The notes beneath the pieces were generated by a model, which ran no database searches, was not told the origin of the DNA, and saw only the letters and a list, made by a program, of their open reading frames with translations. Positions 1-6,012 of a DNA stretch of 6,832 nucleotides are shown here, piece by piece. Each line of letters opens with the position of its first letter. The first letter of the stretch is position 1. Source of the stretch: Candidatus Nanopelagicales bacterium (lineage in GTDB: Bacteria; Actinomycetota; Actinomycetes; S36-B12); contig JAURQC010000079.1 in assembly GCA_030836325.1 (NCBI GenBank), positions 1 to 6,832 of the forward strand. Reading direction: 5' to 3'. The translations under genes were made by a program, and so were the position numbers.

Positions 1-99
1 ACCGTCCTCGATGGCTTGAACGTATGCGGCCAAGGAGTGCTCGGGTTCGAGAATCGAAGAACCCCGGTGCGCGACTACTTCAGGGCGGTGCCCGGTCAT
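1..99 (-). CDS. Glycerophosphodiester phosphodiesterase family protein, N-terminal fragment (gene runs off the left edge)
   Basis: Only the first 33 residues are visible. They read as the start of a GDPD-fold enzyme: a short lead-in, a beta strand ending in the family's His-Arg-Gly motif (H11-R12-G13, in VVAHRG), then PEHSLAAY (E20), matching the usual HRG...PENT/PEHT...A(Y/F) opening. In this family the motif histidine is catalytic and the glutamate binds the metal. Members hydrolyse glycerophosphodiesters to glycerol 3-phosphate and an alcohol; cytosolic and exported types exist, and no signal peptide precedes this one. The start is well constrained: an in-frame TAA lies at 127-129, and the ATG at 97-99 is the only usable start codon after it. 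No strong ribosome binding site sits at normal distance. It is co-directional with the flavoprotein gene, 65 nt downstream of it, so it may be the last operon gene or an unrelated neighbour. Family call is fairly sure; substrate unknown. Confidence 0.82.
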   Translation of the reverse strand, partial: MTGHRPEVVAHRGSSILEPEHSLAAYVQAIEDG

Positions 100-164
100 G
101 ACCGAAGCCTGGCATGGCCTCCAGGTTTAGCCCGTCATCCGCTACCGGGTGCGGGTCAACCCTC
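100..164 (-). other. Short intergenic gap with orphan Shine-Dalgarno-like sites and a palindrome
   Basis: This is the longest gap in the window. Read on the minus strand, the flavoprotein stop codon is embedded in AGGAGGG (160-166), a near-perfect ribosome binding sequence with no useful ORF behind it. A second GGAGG (118-122) lies 2 nt before an ATG (113-115) that opens an 11-codon ORF ending at 80-82, out of frame with the GDPD gene and overlapping its start. A 12-bp perfect palindrome, CGGTCATGACCG, spans 93-104 and covers the GDPD start codon. A weak 5-bp hairpin (CCTGG/CCAGG) is possible around 109-126, but no T-run follows it, so I see no intrinsic terminator and no clear promoter. Read-through into the GDPD gene is plausible. 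Confidence 0.45.
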
Positions 165-1532
165 CTAGGAGTTCGCGGTCACCCTGCTCGATGCCTGTCC
201 GGCAAGGTAGGCCAACCCAAAGGCGCTGAGCAAGCCGTTTCCGGCAAGGTACCCATCTGCGCCATGTCCGGAGATACCCGCAGCAGCACCACCTGCTGCA
301 TACAGTCCGCGCACTACTCCGCCGTCAGCCTTGAGCACTTGCGCGTTCCCATCGACCAAGAGGCCGCCTTGGGTGTGAAACAGCGCCGGCTGAACCTTGA
401 TGGCGATGTACGGGGCATGGATCACGTCTTCGAAGGCGGTGCGTCCAAAGTGATCGGAGCGTTCACCACGGGCAGCACTCGCAGCGTGCGCGAGCGTCTC
501 CTCGAGGACCGACTCATCGACCTCGAGCACCGCAGCGAGTTCGGAGACATCCGCAGCCCGGCGTAGGGCTCCACTATCGACGGTCTCCTGATAGTCACGA
601 AACGCCATACACGCATCGTGGACGCGCTCGTCGAGAATCAACCACCCTCGAGCTCCCGGTTGCTGGGCCAGCATGGCCGCGTACTCGCTGTAGCCGCACG
701 TCTCGTCACCGAATCGTCGTCCTTCGGTGTTCACCAGGACCGCGCCGTGCATGATCGTGGCCCAACCGGCCAAGGTGGCACCGTGCACGGCCAAAGCCGC
801 ATGCCCTTGATACGCATCCAAAAAAGCCGGCTTGGCTCCGTAGTTCCCACCGATTCGGATCGCATCCCCGCGCGAGGCATCGCTGCCGTGGTAGACCGCA
901 TCGGCGATCTCCGGGATGTACTGACGAACCATGTCGGTATTGGCCCCGAATCCGTTCGTAGCCATCACAACCGAGCCGGTCAAGATCTCCTCGCGAGATC
1001 CATCGGGCATTTCCACGACCGCGGTCAGATCTCCAGTTTCGGGGATAACGACGTCCATCAACCGTGCTGGCACAAGCATGTCGATGGAATCACTGGCGTC
1101 CACGCGCGAAAGCAAGTGGGCAAGGACGCGATCACCCTTACGACCCTCAATGGAGTGGCACCGATCGACCGAGTGGCCTGGATAGTGGAAGTCGGTGATC
1201 AGGTGCAGGCCCACACCTTGGCTATCGGCCATCCATTCCACTAGTTCCGCACTCACCTCCGTCAACGTCTGCGTCGTCAACGGATCAGCACTGCCCTTGG
1301 TCTTCTTATTGATATCAGCCGCGAAGATCGCCGGCGAATCCTCCAAGCCCAGTTCGCGCTGCCACCTACTCCCGGCGCCGGGGAACATGGCAGTGGACAT
1401 CGAGGTGTTGTTCCCTCGACGGAAATGCTCGCTCGCATCGATCAGGAGGACCCTCGAGCCGAGTTCTGCTGCCCGCAAAGCACCCGCAAGTCCTCCACCA
1501 GCCCCCGCGACGACGATGTCAACATCACTCAT
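165..1532 (-). CDS. FAD-dependent oxidoreductase of the fumarate reductase/succinate dehydrogenase flavoprotein family (substrate unknown)
   Basis: A 455-residue soluble flavoprotein with no signal peptide. The N-terminal dinucleotide fold is clear: a beta strand, GGGLAG (12-17) as GxGxxG, then D32 at the end of the next strand, where the FAD ribose is usually held. NTEGRRFGDE (268-277) is the conserved Arg-containing motif of the fumarate reductase/KstD/tricarballylate dehydrogenase superfamily, and FHTQGG (385-390) is the usual HTxGG active-site motif. The C-terminal FAD loop (409-435) reads GLYAAGG...ISGHGADGYLAGNG. Where classical family members have AAGE and NRLGGN, this protein has Gly415 and an Asp-Gly-Tyr, so the usual FAD-ribose glutamate and substrate-binding arginine appear absent. 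Fumarate reductase activity is therefore doubtful; another dehydrogenase or reductase on a small carboxylate is likelier. The ATG overlaps the racemase stop as ATGA, with GGAG (1538-1541) 5 nt upstream, which implies translational coupling. Family certain, reaction open. Confidence 0.9.
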   Translation of the reverse strand: MSDVDIVVAGAGGGLAGALRAAELGSRVLLIDASEHFRRGNNTSMSTAMFPGAGSRWQRELGLEDSPAIFAADINKKTKGSADPLTTQTLTEVSAELVEWMADSQGVGLHLITDFHYPGHSVDRCHSIEGRKGDRVLAHLLSRVDASDSIDMLVPARLMDVVIPETGDLTAVVEMPDGSREEILTGSVVMATNGFGANTDMVRQYIPEIADAVYHGSDASRGDAIRIGGNYGAKPAFLDAYQGHAALAVHGATLAGWATIMHGAVLVNTEGRRFGDETCGYSEYAAMLAQQPGARGWLILDERVHDACMAFRDYQETVDSGALRRAADVSELAAVLEVDESVLEETLAHAASAARGERSDHFGRTAFEDVIHAPYIAIKVQPALFHTQGGLLVDGNAQVLKADGGVVRGLYAAGGAAAGISGHGADGYLAGNGLLSAFGLAYLAGQASSRVTANS

Positions 1533-2155
1533 CGAGACTCCGCAGCTAGAGCTTCGAGCGCCTCCTGGGTCGGGTCAACCACGCGAACGCCCAGGCCCTC
1601 TTCGTCGACATCGACGGCCGAACAACCGTTGATGACGTTGCGCGCACCACGCTGCGCGAGCGCGGCGACAGCGTCGGTCATTGCCGCGTTCCACATCTCA
1701 TGATTGGTAACCGCCTCGAAAGGAAGGTCCATGACCTGAATATCCACAAGATCTGCATCCATGCCGTACTCAACTACCCGGCGACGCAGTTCCTTGGCAA
1801 TCGCCTGGTTACGCACGATGACGCCGTACGGCTCCCCGGACTTGGTCACCGACGTAATCGCCTGGTGTAACAGGCCACGCACGGCATCGTCACCCTTACT
1901 CGGAGCGAACGCTGGATCAAGAACACAATCGGGAAGGACGAGGTCGTAGTCGGCCCGATTGTTCGCCATGACCGCGGCTACGAACTCATCGCTTGCAAGC
2001 ACGTCTTCATCGGTATTGAGCGCCGTTGGTGCCTGCGCAGGCAGGTCGACCACAGTGACCTCAACGCCGGCAGGTGACAAGCGCTGGTAGCGCTCTTGGC
2101 GACGGGCAAGTTCCTCGGTGCCCACGTGGATAGGGGTAATGGCCAAGATGCGCAT
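1529..2155 (-). CDS. Asp/Glu/hydantoin racemase-superfamily protein (racemase or cis-trans isomerase)
   Basis: A 208-residue cytosolic protein. The opening MRILAITPI is typical of the hydantoin/Asp-Glu racemase superfamily, whose two half-domains each supply one catalytic cysteine for cofactor-free proton transfer. Both are present in the expected places: C77 in LPDCVLDP and C178 in INGCSA. The superfamily includes aspartate, glutamate and hydantoin/allantoin racemases, maleate cis-trans isomerase and arylmalonate decarboxylase; sequence alone does not choose between them. The frame stays open to 2212, but the ATG at 2153-2155 is preferred: it begins the first beta strand, has GAAGGAG 5 nt upstream, and the extra 19 residues are highly charged and lie across that ribosome binding site and the end of the preceding gene. 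The stop overlaps the flavoprotein start by 4 nt. Between an MmgE/PrpD gene and a flavin oxidoreductase gene it plausibly sets substrate stereochemistry. Superfamily call strong, reaction unknown. Confidence 0.87.
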   Translation of the reverse strand: MRILAITPIHVGTEELARRQERYQRLSPAGVEVTVVDLPAQAPTALNTDEDVLASDEFVAAVMANNRADYDLVLPDCVLDPAFAPSKGDDAVRGLLHQAITSVTKSGEPYGVIVRNQAIAKELRRRVVEYGMDADLVDIQVMDLPFEAVTNHEMWNAAMTDAVAALAQRGARNVINGCSAVDVDEEGLGVRVVDPTQEALEALAAESR

Positions 2156-2160
2156 AGTGT

Positions 2161-2167
2161 CTCCTTC
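2161..2167 (-). promoter_or_regulatory. Strong ribosome binding site of the racemase-family gene
   Basis: GAAGGAG on the minus strand, 5 nt before the ATG at 2153-2155. It lies in the 35-nt gap after the MmgE/PrpD stop codon, the only real gap between genes inside the transporter-enzyme block. It decides the start codon of the downstream gene and suggests independent ribosome loading there rather than pure coupling. Confidence 0.8.
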
Positions 2168-2190
2168 TTCTGTTTCTCGCCTACGACGTT

Positions 2191-3555
2191 CTACCGACTT
2201 GTTTCGGTCCATTGGAGTAACGATGCGATGTCCGCAACAGACACCGCATCGGGGAGTTGCTCAGCGAACAACCACATCCGCTCGACAAGGGCAGGAGCAA
2301 TGAGTCGCTGACCCTTACCTCGCAGACCTTCAGGGCTAAGCGGTGCGTAGTCGCTGTCGCCAATCGGGTTGGGCACCTCGTCTTCGAAGGACGTGCCGTT
2401 CACAAGGCTGATACGAACTCGCGCGGCCCGTTCCTCCGGCAGCCGCTGGCTCAAGGCTGCGTCGTGACGCACCTCGACTTTGGTTGCGAGGGCCTTGGTG
2501 TCCGGGCTCTGCAGACGATCGGACGAGTGTTCACTGGGGGTTACCTGTCCGTATCGCAGGGCCACCGCCACGACGTATGGGATCGAAAACATGGCTGATA
2601 GCCGCGAGCCCGGATTGCTCGCCGACAAGCCAGCCGCGAGGTAGTGCGTGTCGACGGTAATGGTGTCAATGTCGTCAACGAGAACATCCCGAAGTTGTGG
2701 ATTGGCATTCACGAGAGCCAGCACTGCGTCAATGGGTGGATGGGTGAAGGCGCAGGCCGCATGCACCTTGAAGTAATTGCTGCGGGCATCCCAGCGGGAA
2801 CCGAGTTCTTCTGTCAACGGGTCGGGATTCCACGATCCAAGGATTTGTCCGAGCACAGGTTCGGGTGTGCCAGTGCAGGAGGCGGTACCGGCGGCGGCGA
2901 GATAGGCCGACGCGATGCCCGACATCTGGGCGGCGCCCATCCACGAGTTGCGGACCAGGTTGCCATCGGTGGCACTCGAGAAGTGCCCGGCAATCCCCAT
3001 GCCACTTCCATGGTCGATGGCAGCAGCGATCGCCGCGGCGTCAAGGCCCAACAGTTTGGCGCAGCCGGCGGCAGCCGCGGCAACGCCCCAATTGCCGTGC
3101 GGGTGGACTCCAGCATTGAGCGTTGTGGCTCGACCGAACCGCGCGGCCACCTCGTAGCCGGCGGCCACGGCCGTGGCGCATTGGGCACCCGAAGCACCAC
3201 GGGCGATCGCGAGGGCCAACACAGCCGGTAGCACGTGTGCTGCCGGGTGACCCTTAGCAAACTTGTTGCCCTCATCCTGCTCGAGGGCAACCCCGACAGT
3301 GCCCAACATCCAGGCAGCCTGCTCGGGGGCTGTCGCAATACCGGTGCCAGGAATCGGGACCGGACCCGCGGGCATGGGCCAAATGTCGATGAGCGCTTCG
3401 TATTCAGGCAGTTGAGCACCGGCGCACGCAACAGTTAGGTAGTCCGCCCAAATCAGTTGGTGCCGTTGACGAACATCTTCGGGAACGTCGTCCCACGTGA
3501 GTTCAGCGACCCACGAGCTGAGTTCTGAGATCGCCTGAGAAGTGGGGGCGTGCAC
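2191..3555 (-). CDS. MmgE/PrpD family protein (dehydratase, decarboxylase or epimerase; substrate unknown)
   Basis: A 454-residue protein, normal length for MmgE/PrpD, with the all-helical N-terminal domain (about 5-265) and a smaller C-terminal alpha/beta domain. Family landmarks are GHPAAHVLPA (102-111, H103), GVHPHGNWG (149-157, H151) and YFKVHAACAFTH...IDA (261-277, K263, H272). The family includes 2-methylcitrate dehydratase, cis-aconitate decarboxylase and iminodisuccinate epimerase. Two landmarks are altered: the usual HxLDxDD segment reads ALEQDEG (90-96, D94 kept), and the usual TK-x-x-H-x-G segment reads VRNSWMG (201-207), so its Lys becomes Arg202 and its His becomes Trp205. Methylcitrate dehydration is therefore unlikely, and nothing in the window encodes a methylcitrate synthase or lyase. 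The start is GTG; its G is the last base of the livF TAG, and only weak AGG pairing lies upstream, so translation is probably coupled to livF. Family call strong, reaction unknown. Confidence 0.9.
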   Translation of the reverse strand: MHAPTSQAISELSSWVAELTWDDVPEDVRQRHQLIWADYLTVACAGAQLPEYEALIDIWPMPAGPVPIPGTGIATAPEQAAWMLGTVGVALEQDEGNKFAKGHPAAHVLPAVLALAIARGASGAQCATAVAAGYEVAARFGRATTLNAGVHPHGNWGVAAAAAGCAKLLGLDAAAIAAAIDHGSGMGIAGHFSSATDGNLVRNSWMGAAQMSGIASAYLAAAGTASCTGTPEPVLGQILGSWNPDPLTEELGSRWDARSNYFKVHAACAFTHPPIDAVLALVNANPQLRDVLVDDIDTITVDTHYLAAGLSASNPGSRLSAMFSIPYVVAVALRYGQVTPSEHSSDRLQSPDTKALATKVEVRHDAALSQRLPEERAARVRISLVNGTSFEDEVPNPIGDSDYAPLSPEGLRGKGQRLIAPALVERMWLFAEQLPDAVSVADIASLLQWTETSR

Positions 3556-4256
3556 TACATGCCTAGGTAGGCCTGGCGGACTCGCTCATCGTCGAGCAGG
3601 TGGGTGCCCTTACCTTCGAAGGCGATCGCACCGTTCTCGATCACGTATGCGCGATCACTGATAGCCAAGGTGGCCGCCGCATTTTGTTCGACGATGAGCA
3701 CGGTCACGCCGCTGTCTCGGATCTTTTGCACGGCCTCGAGTACCTGATTCACCAACTTCGGCGCCAAACCAATGCTGGGTTCGTCCAGCATCAACAACTT
3801 CGGGCGCGCCATCAGGCCGCGACCGATCGCCAGCATCTGCTGCTGGCCACCGCTCATGGTTTCCGCGTTTTGATTCTTGCGCTCGGCAAGAATCGGGAAG
3901 AGTTCGAAGACCTGGTCCAGGGCGTCCTTGCGCTCGGACTTCTTCGATGTCCAAGCTCCCATTGCCAAGTTCTCCTCGACGGACAGGACCCCGAAAAGTT
4001 CCCGACCCTCGGCGACCTGAACGAGTCCGCGAGCCACCCTCTTATCGCTGCGCATCGAGGTGACGTCATCGCCGTCGAACGTCACGGATCCGTCGCGCGC
4101 GTTCACCAGGCCGGAGATCACGCGAAGTGTGGTGGTCTTCCCCGCACCGTTAGCCCCGAGGAGCGCGACAATTTCACCGCGCTCAACGTTCATCGTGACG
4201 CCCTGAAGGATCTGCAGCGCTCCGTAACCGGCGGTGACGTCAGTGAGCGTCAGCAT
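3555..4256 (-). CDS. livF: Branched-chain amino acid-type ABC transporter ATPase, LivF-like
   Basis: A 233-residue ATPase of the HAAT importer class, full length for LivF. In order: Walker A GANGAGKTT (34-42); Q-loop Q80, followed by the LivF-typical AEGRELF (82-88) and LSVEENL (91-97); ABC signature MSGGQQQ (134-140); Walker B LLMLDEP (154-160); D-loop SIGLAP (161-166); and a switch position VEQN (189-192), with Gln191 where most ABC ATPases have His. That Gln is normal for LivF. It is expected to pair with the LivG-like subunit on the cytoplasmic face of the two permeases. The start overlaps the livG stop by 17 nt and has its own ribosome binding site; the TAG stop shares its last base with the GTG of the MmgE/PrpD gene. 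Subfamily call is firm; whether the cargo is an amino acid is not, because HAAT importers also carry amides, urea and aromatic or dicarboxylic compounds. Confidence 0.95.
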   Translation of the reverse strand: MLTLTDVTAGYGALQILQGVTMNVERGEIVALLGANGAGKTTTLRVISGLVNARDGSVTFDGDDVTSMRSDKRVARGLVQVAEGRELFGVLSVEENLAMGAWTSKKSERKDALDQVFELFPILAERKNQNAETMSGGQQQMLAIGRGLMARPKLLMLDEPSIGLAPKLVNQVLEAVQKIRDSGVTVLIVEQNAAATLAISDRAYVIENGAIAFEGKGTHLLDDERVRQAYLGM

Positions 4257-4977
4257 CAGTCACCTCATCTCCGAGGTAGGCCTCGATAACGTCTGGATTC
4301 TTTGTGACTTCCTCCGGTGTGCCGGACGCGAGCATCTCGCCTTGGTTCAACACGATCACACGGTCGGAAAGTGCCATGACGGCCTGCATCACGTGCTCGA
4401 CGAACAGCAGCGTGGTTCCTTCGTCACGAATCGACAAAAGCAGATCGATGACGGGTTGACGCTCTGTGGGTACGAGTCCAGCCAGAACCTCGTCGAGCAG
4501 CAGCACACGGGGGTGCAGTGCCAGCGCACGAGCGAGCTCCAGCCGCTTGAGCCCCGCGGTGGGCAGATCCTTGGATGTACGAGTCGCATATTGACCAAGG
4601 CCCGTGCGTTGCACGATGTCCCACGCCTCGGCTTCTGCTTCCTTCTCGCTTTCACCACGCGCGGCCGCCGCCACAGCCACGTTCTCAACTACAGACATAG
4701 AGCCGAACGGCCGCATCAACTGGAAAGTGCGGACCATTCCAGCCCGGGCGAGACGAGCGTCGGACCAGCCGGTGACGTCCTGGCCTTCGTAGTGAACGGT
4801 GCCGGTCGAGGGTGGGAAGAGCCCAGCCATGCAGTTGAACAGTGTGGTCTTGCCGGCTCCATTGGGTCCGATGATGCCAAGGACCTCGCCTGGCTCGACG
4901 GTGAAGGACACGTCGTGCAATGCGCGCAAGCCCTTGAAGGACTTACCCATGTGTTCGACCGTGACGATCGGACTCAT
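4240..4977 (-). CDS. livG: Branched-chain amino acid-type ABC transporter ATPase, LivG-like, with variant signature motif
   Basis: A 245-residue ATPase. Walker A is GPNGAGKTT (37-45), the Q-loop is TFQLMRPF (84-91, Q86), and ENVAVAAAAR (98-107) follows the LivG pattern. The segment in place of the LSxGQ signature reads LPTAGLKRLELARAL (138-152), so the Ser and Gln of the classical C-loop are missing. Walker B is VLLLDEV (158-164), with Val instead of the usual Pro after the catalytic E163. The switch histidine is H195 in FVEHVM, and the C-terminus ends in the LivG-like EVTKNPDVIEAYLGDE (223-238). I recall comparable signatures in a subset of LivG relatives from catabolic importers, so this looks like a subfamily trait, not damage; the frame is intact and the length normal. 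The ATG overlaps the livM TGA as ATGA, which points to coupled translation. It should heterodimerise with LivF, leaving one variant and one canonical ATP site. Confidence 0.93.
   Translation of the reverse strand: MSPIVTVEHMGKSFKGLRALHDVSFTVEPGEVLGIIGPNGAGKTTLFNCMAGLFPPSTGTVHYEGQDVTGWSDARLARAGMVRTFQLMRPFGSMSVVENVAVAAAARGESEKEAEAEAWDIVQRTGLGQYATRTSKDLPTAGLKRLELARALALHPRVLLLDEVLAGLVPTERQPVIDLLLSIRDEGTTLLFVEHVMQAVMALSDRVIVLNQGEMLASGTPEEVTKNPDVIEAYLGDEVTDADAH
4260..4266 (-). promoter_or_regulatory. Ribosome binding site of livF inside the end of livG
   Basis: GAGGTGA on the minus strand, 3 nt before the ATG at 4254-4256 and lying within the last codons of livG. Its presence supports the ATG that creates the 17-nt overlap. 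Confidence 0.6.
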
Positions 4978-6011
4978 CGCTTCGTCACCTTCTCCTTGAT
5001 GGTGCCGAAGACACCCTTGGGCAGGAACAAGATCACCAGGATGATCAAGATCGCGTAGAGCATCACGTCTAGGCCCGTTCGGCCCTGGAGGAATTCCAGG
5101 AACGGCGGGGGGTTACGCAGGATCGCTGCAGTGACGTCATTCAACGGCGCGAGCAGAACCGACCCGACGATGGGGCCCCAGATGGTGCCGATACCACCGA
5201 CAACCGGGATCAAGATCGCCTCGATGGATCGGTACGCCCCGAAGCCAAGTTCGGGATCGATGAACAGGTAGTACTGCGTGTAGAACACTCCAGCGACGGC
5301 ACCGATGGCTCCACTCAGAGCGATTGCCGTCAGCTTGTATCGCAGAACCGGCACACCGAGGGAGGAAGCCGCCGTCTCGTCCTCGCGGATGGCGATCGTG
5401 AAACGTCCAGCCTTGGATCGCATGAAAACGATCGTGACGACCAGGCACGCCGCCATCAGGCCAAGTCCCAGCCAGAAGTAGTTCGGGCTACCGGCCGGGA
5501 ACTGCATGAGCCACCAACTCGATCCCTGGATCAAGGGGACGTTCCATCCGACGGAAGCGTTCAACACCTCAGCGCTTTGCACGAGGATGCGCAACATCTC
5601 GGCGAACGCGAACGTGGCGAGAGCAAAGTAGGTTCCGCGGAGTTTGTACCGGAAGCACAGCCAGCCGACCACCACTCCGTAGACCGCAGCGACGCCCATC
5701 CCGGCCACCATGCCGATCCACGGGCTGATGCCGAGGTTCACCAGAAGAATCGAGGATGTGTACCCGCCGATCCCAAAGTAGGCCGCATGGCCGAAGGAGA
5801 ACATTCCACCGAAGCCGCTCATGATGTTCCACGACATTCCGAGCATCGCGAAGATGAGCACACGGATGGCGATCGCTTCTTGGCCTTGCTCGAGAAGGAG
5901 CGGCAGCGGGATGGCGAGGATCACGAGAACAACAACGGCGATCATGTTGCCGTCGAAGAACCGACGCTTCTTCAGGGGCGAGGGAACCGTCTGCACAAGT
6001 GTTTCGCTCAT
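4974..6011 (-). CDS. livM: Branched-chain amino acid-type ABC transporter permease, LivM-like
   Basis: A 345-residue polytopic membrane protein of normal LivM length. A basic cytoplasmic N-terminus (KKRR, 14-17) precedes the first membrane segment (about 23-40). The LivM hallmark GGMFSFGHAAYFGIGGYT (68-85) follows, then hydrophobic segments near 98-120, 126-145, 178-197, 226-249, 264-290 and 316-333. The cytoplasmic coupling loop that contacts the ATPases is AIREDETAASSLGV (207-220), and the C-terminal LFLPKGVFG (328-336) is also typical. An in-frame GTG at 6021-6023 would add four residues, but the ATG at 6009-6011 is preferred because it starts 1 nt after the livH stop and a GAGTGG purine patch lies upstream of it. 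It overlaps livG by 4 nt. It should form the translocation pore with the LivH-like permease. Confidence 0.93.
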   Translation of the reverse strand: MSETLVQTVPSPLKKRRFFDGNMIAVVVLVILAIPLPLLLEQGQEAIAIRVLIFAMLGMSWNIMSGFGGMFSFGHAAYFGIGGYTSSILLVNLGISPWIGMVAGMGVAAVYGVVVGWLCFRYKLRGTYFALATFAFAEMLRILVQSAEVLNASVGWNVPLIQGSSWWLMQFPAGSPNYFWLGLGLMAACLVVTIVFMRSKAGRFTIAIREDETAASSLGVPVLRYKLTAIALSGAIGAVAGVFYTQYYLFIDPELGFGAYRSIEAILIPVVGGIGTIWGPIVGSVLLAPLNDVTAAILRNPPPFLEFLQGRTGLDVMLYAILIILVILFLPKGVFGTIKEKVTKR

Positions 6012-6012
6012 G

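Noticed and set aside
100..164. Intrinsic terminator after the flavoprotein gene
   Set aside because: Only 4-5-bp stems are possible and no T-run follows them on the minus strand.
618..1244. Plus-strand 208-codon open frame antisense to the flavoprotein
   Set aside because: It has low-complexity composition and no family motif, and the opposite strand carries a full flavoprotein with conserved motifs.
2156..2212. Upstream in-frame extension of the racemase-family gene by 19 residues
   Set aside because: It would overlap the end of the MmgE/PrpD gene and run through a strong ribosome binding site. The MRILAIT start matches the family's first strand.
2814..3431. Minus-strand 205-codon frame inside the MmgE/PrpD gene
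   Set aside because: It is Arg/Pro/Ser-rich, out-of-frame translation of a clearly coding region; not a separate gene.
3676..3690. Gln in place of the switch His in LivF as a defect
   Set aside because: VEQN at this place is the normal LivF form, so it is not evidence of inactivation.
3600..4289. Plus-strand 229-codon open frame antisense to livF
   Set aside because: It covers a complete ABC ATPase on the other strand and shows no domain, good start context or operon partner.
4234..5058. Plus-strand 274-codon open frame antisense to livG and livM
   Set aside because: It mirrors intact, motif-rich livG codons. Its translation is rich in His/Arg/Gln with no recognisable fold, typical of a high-G+C antisense shadow.
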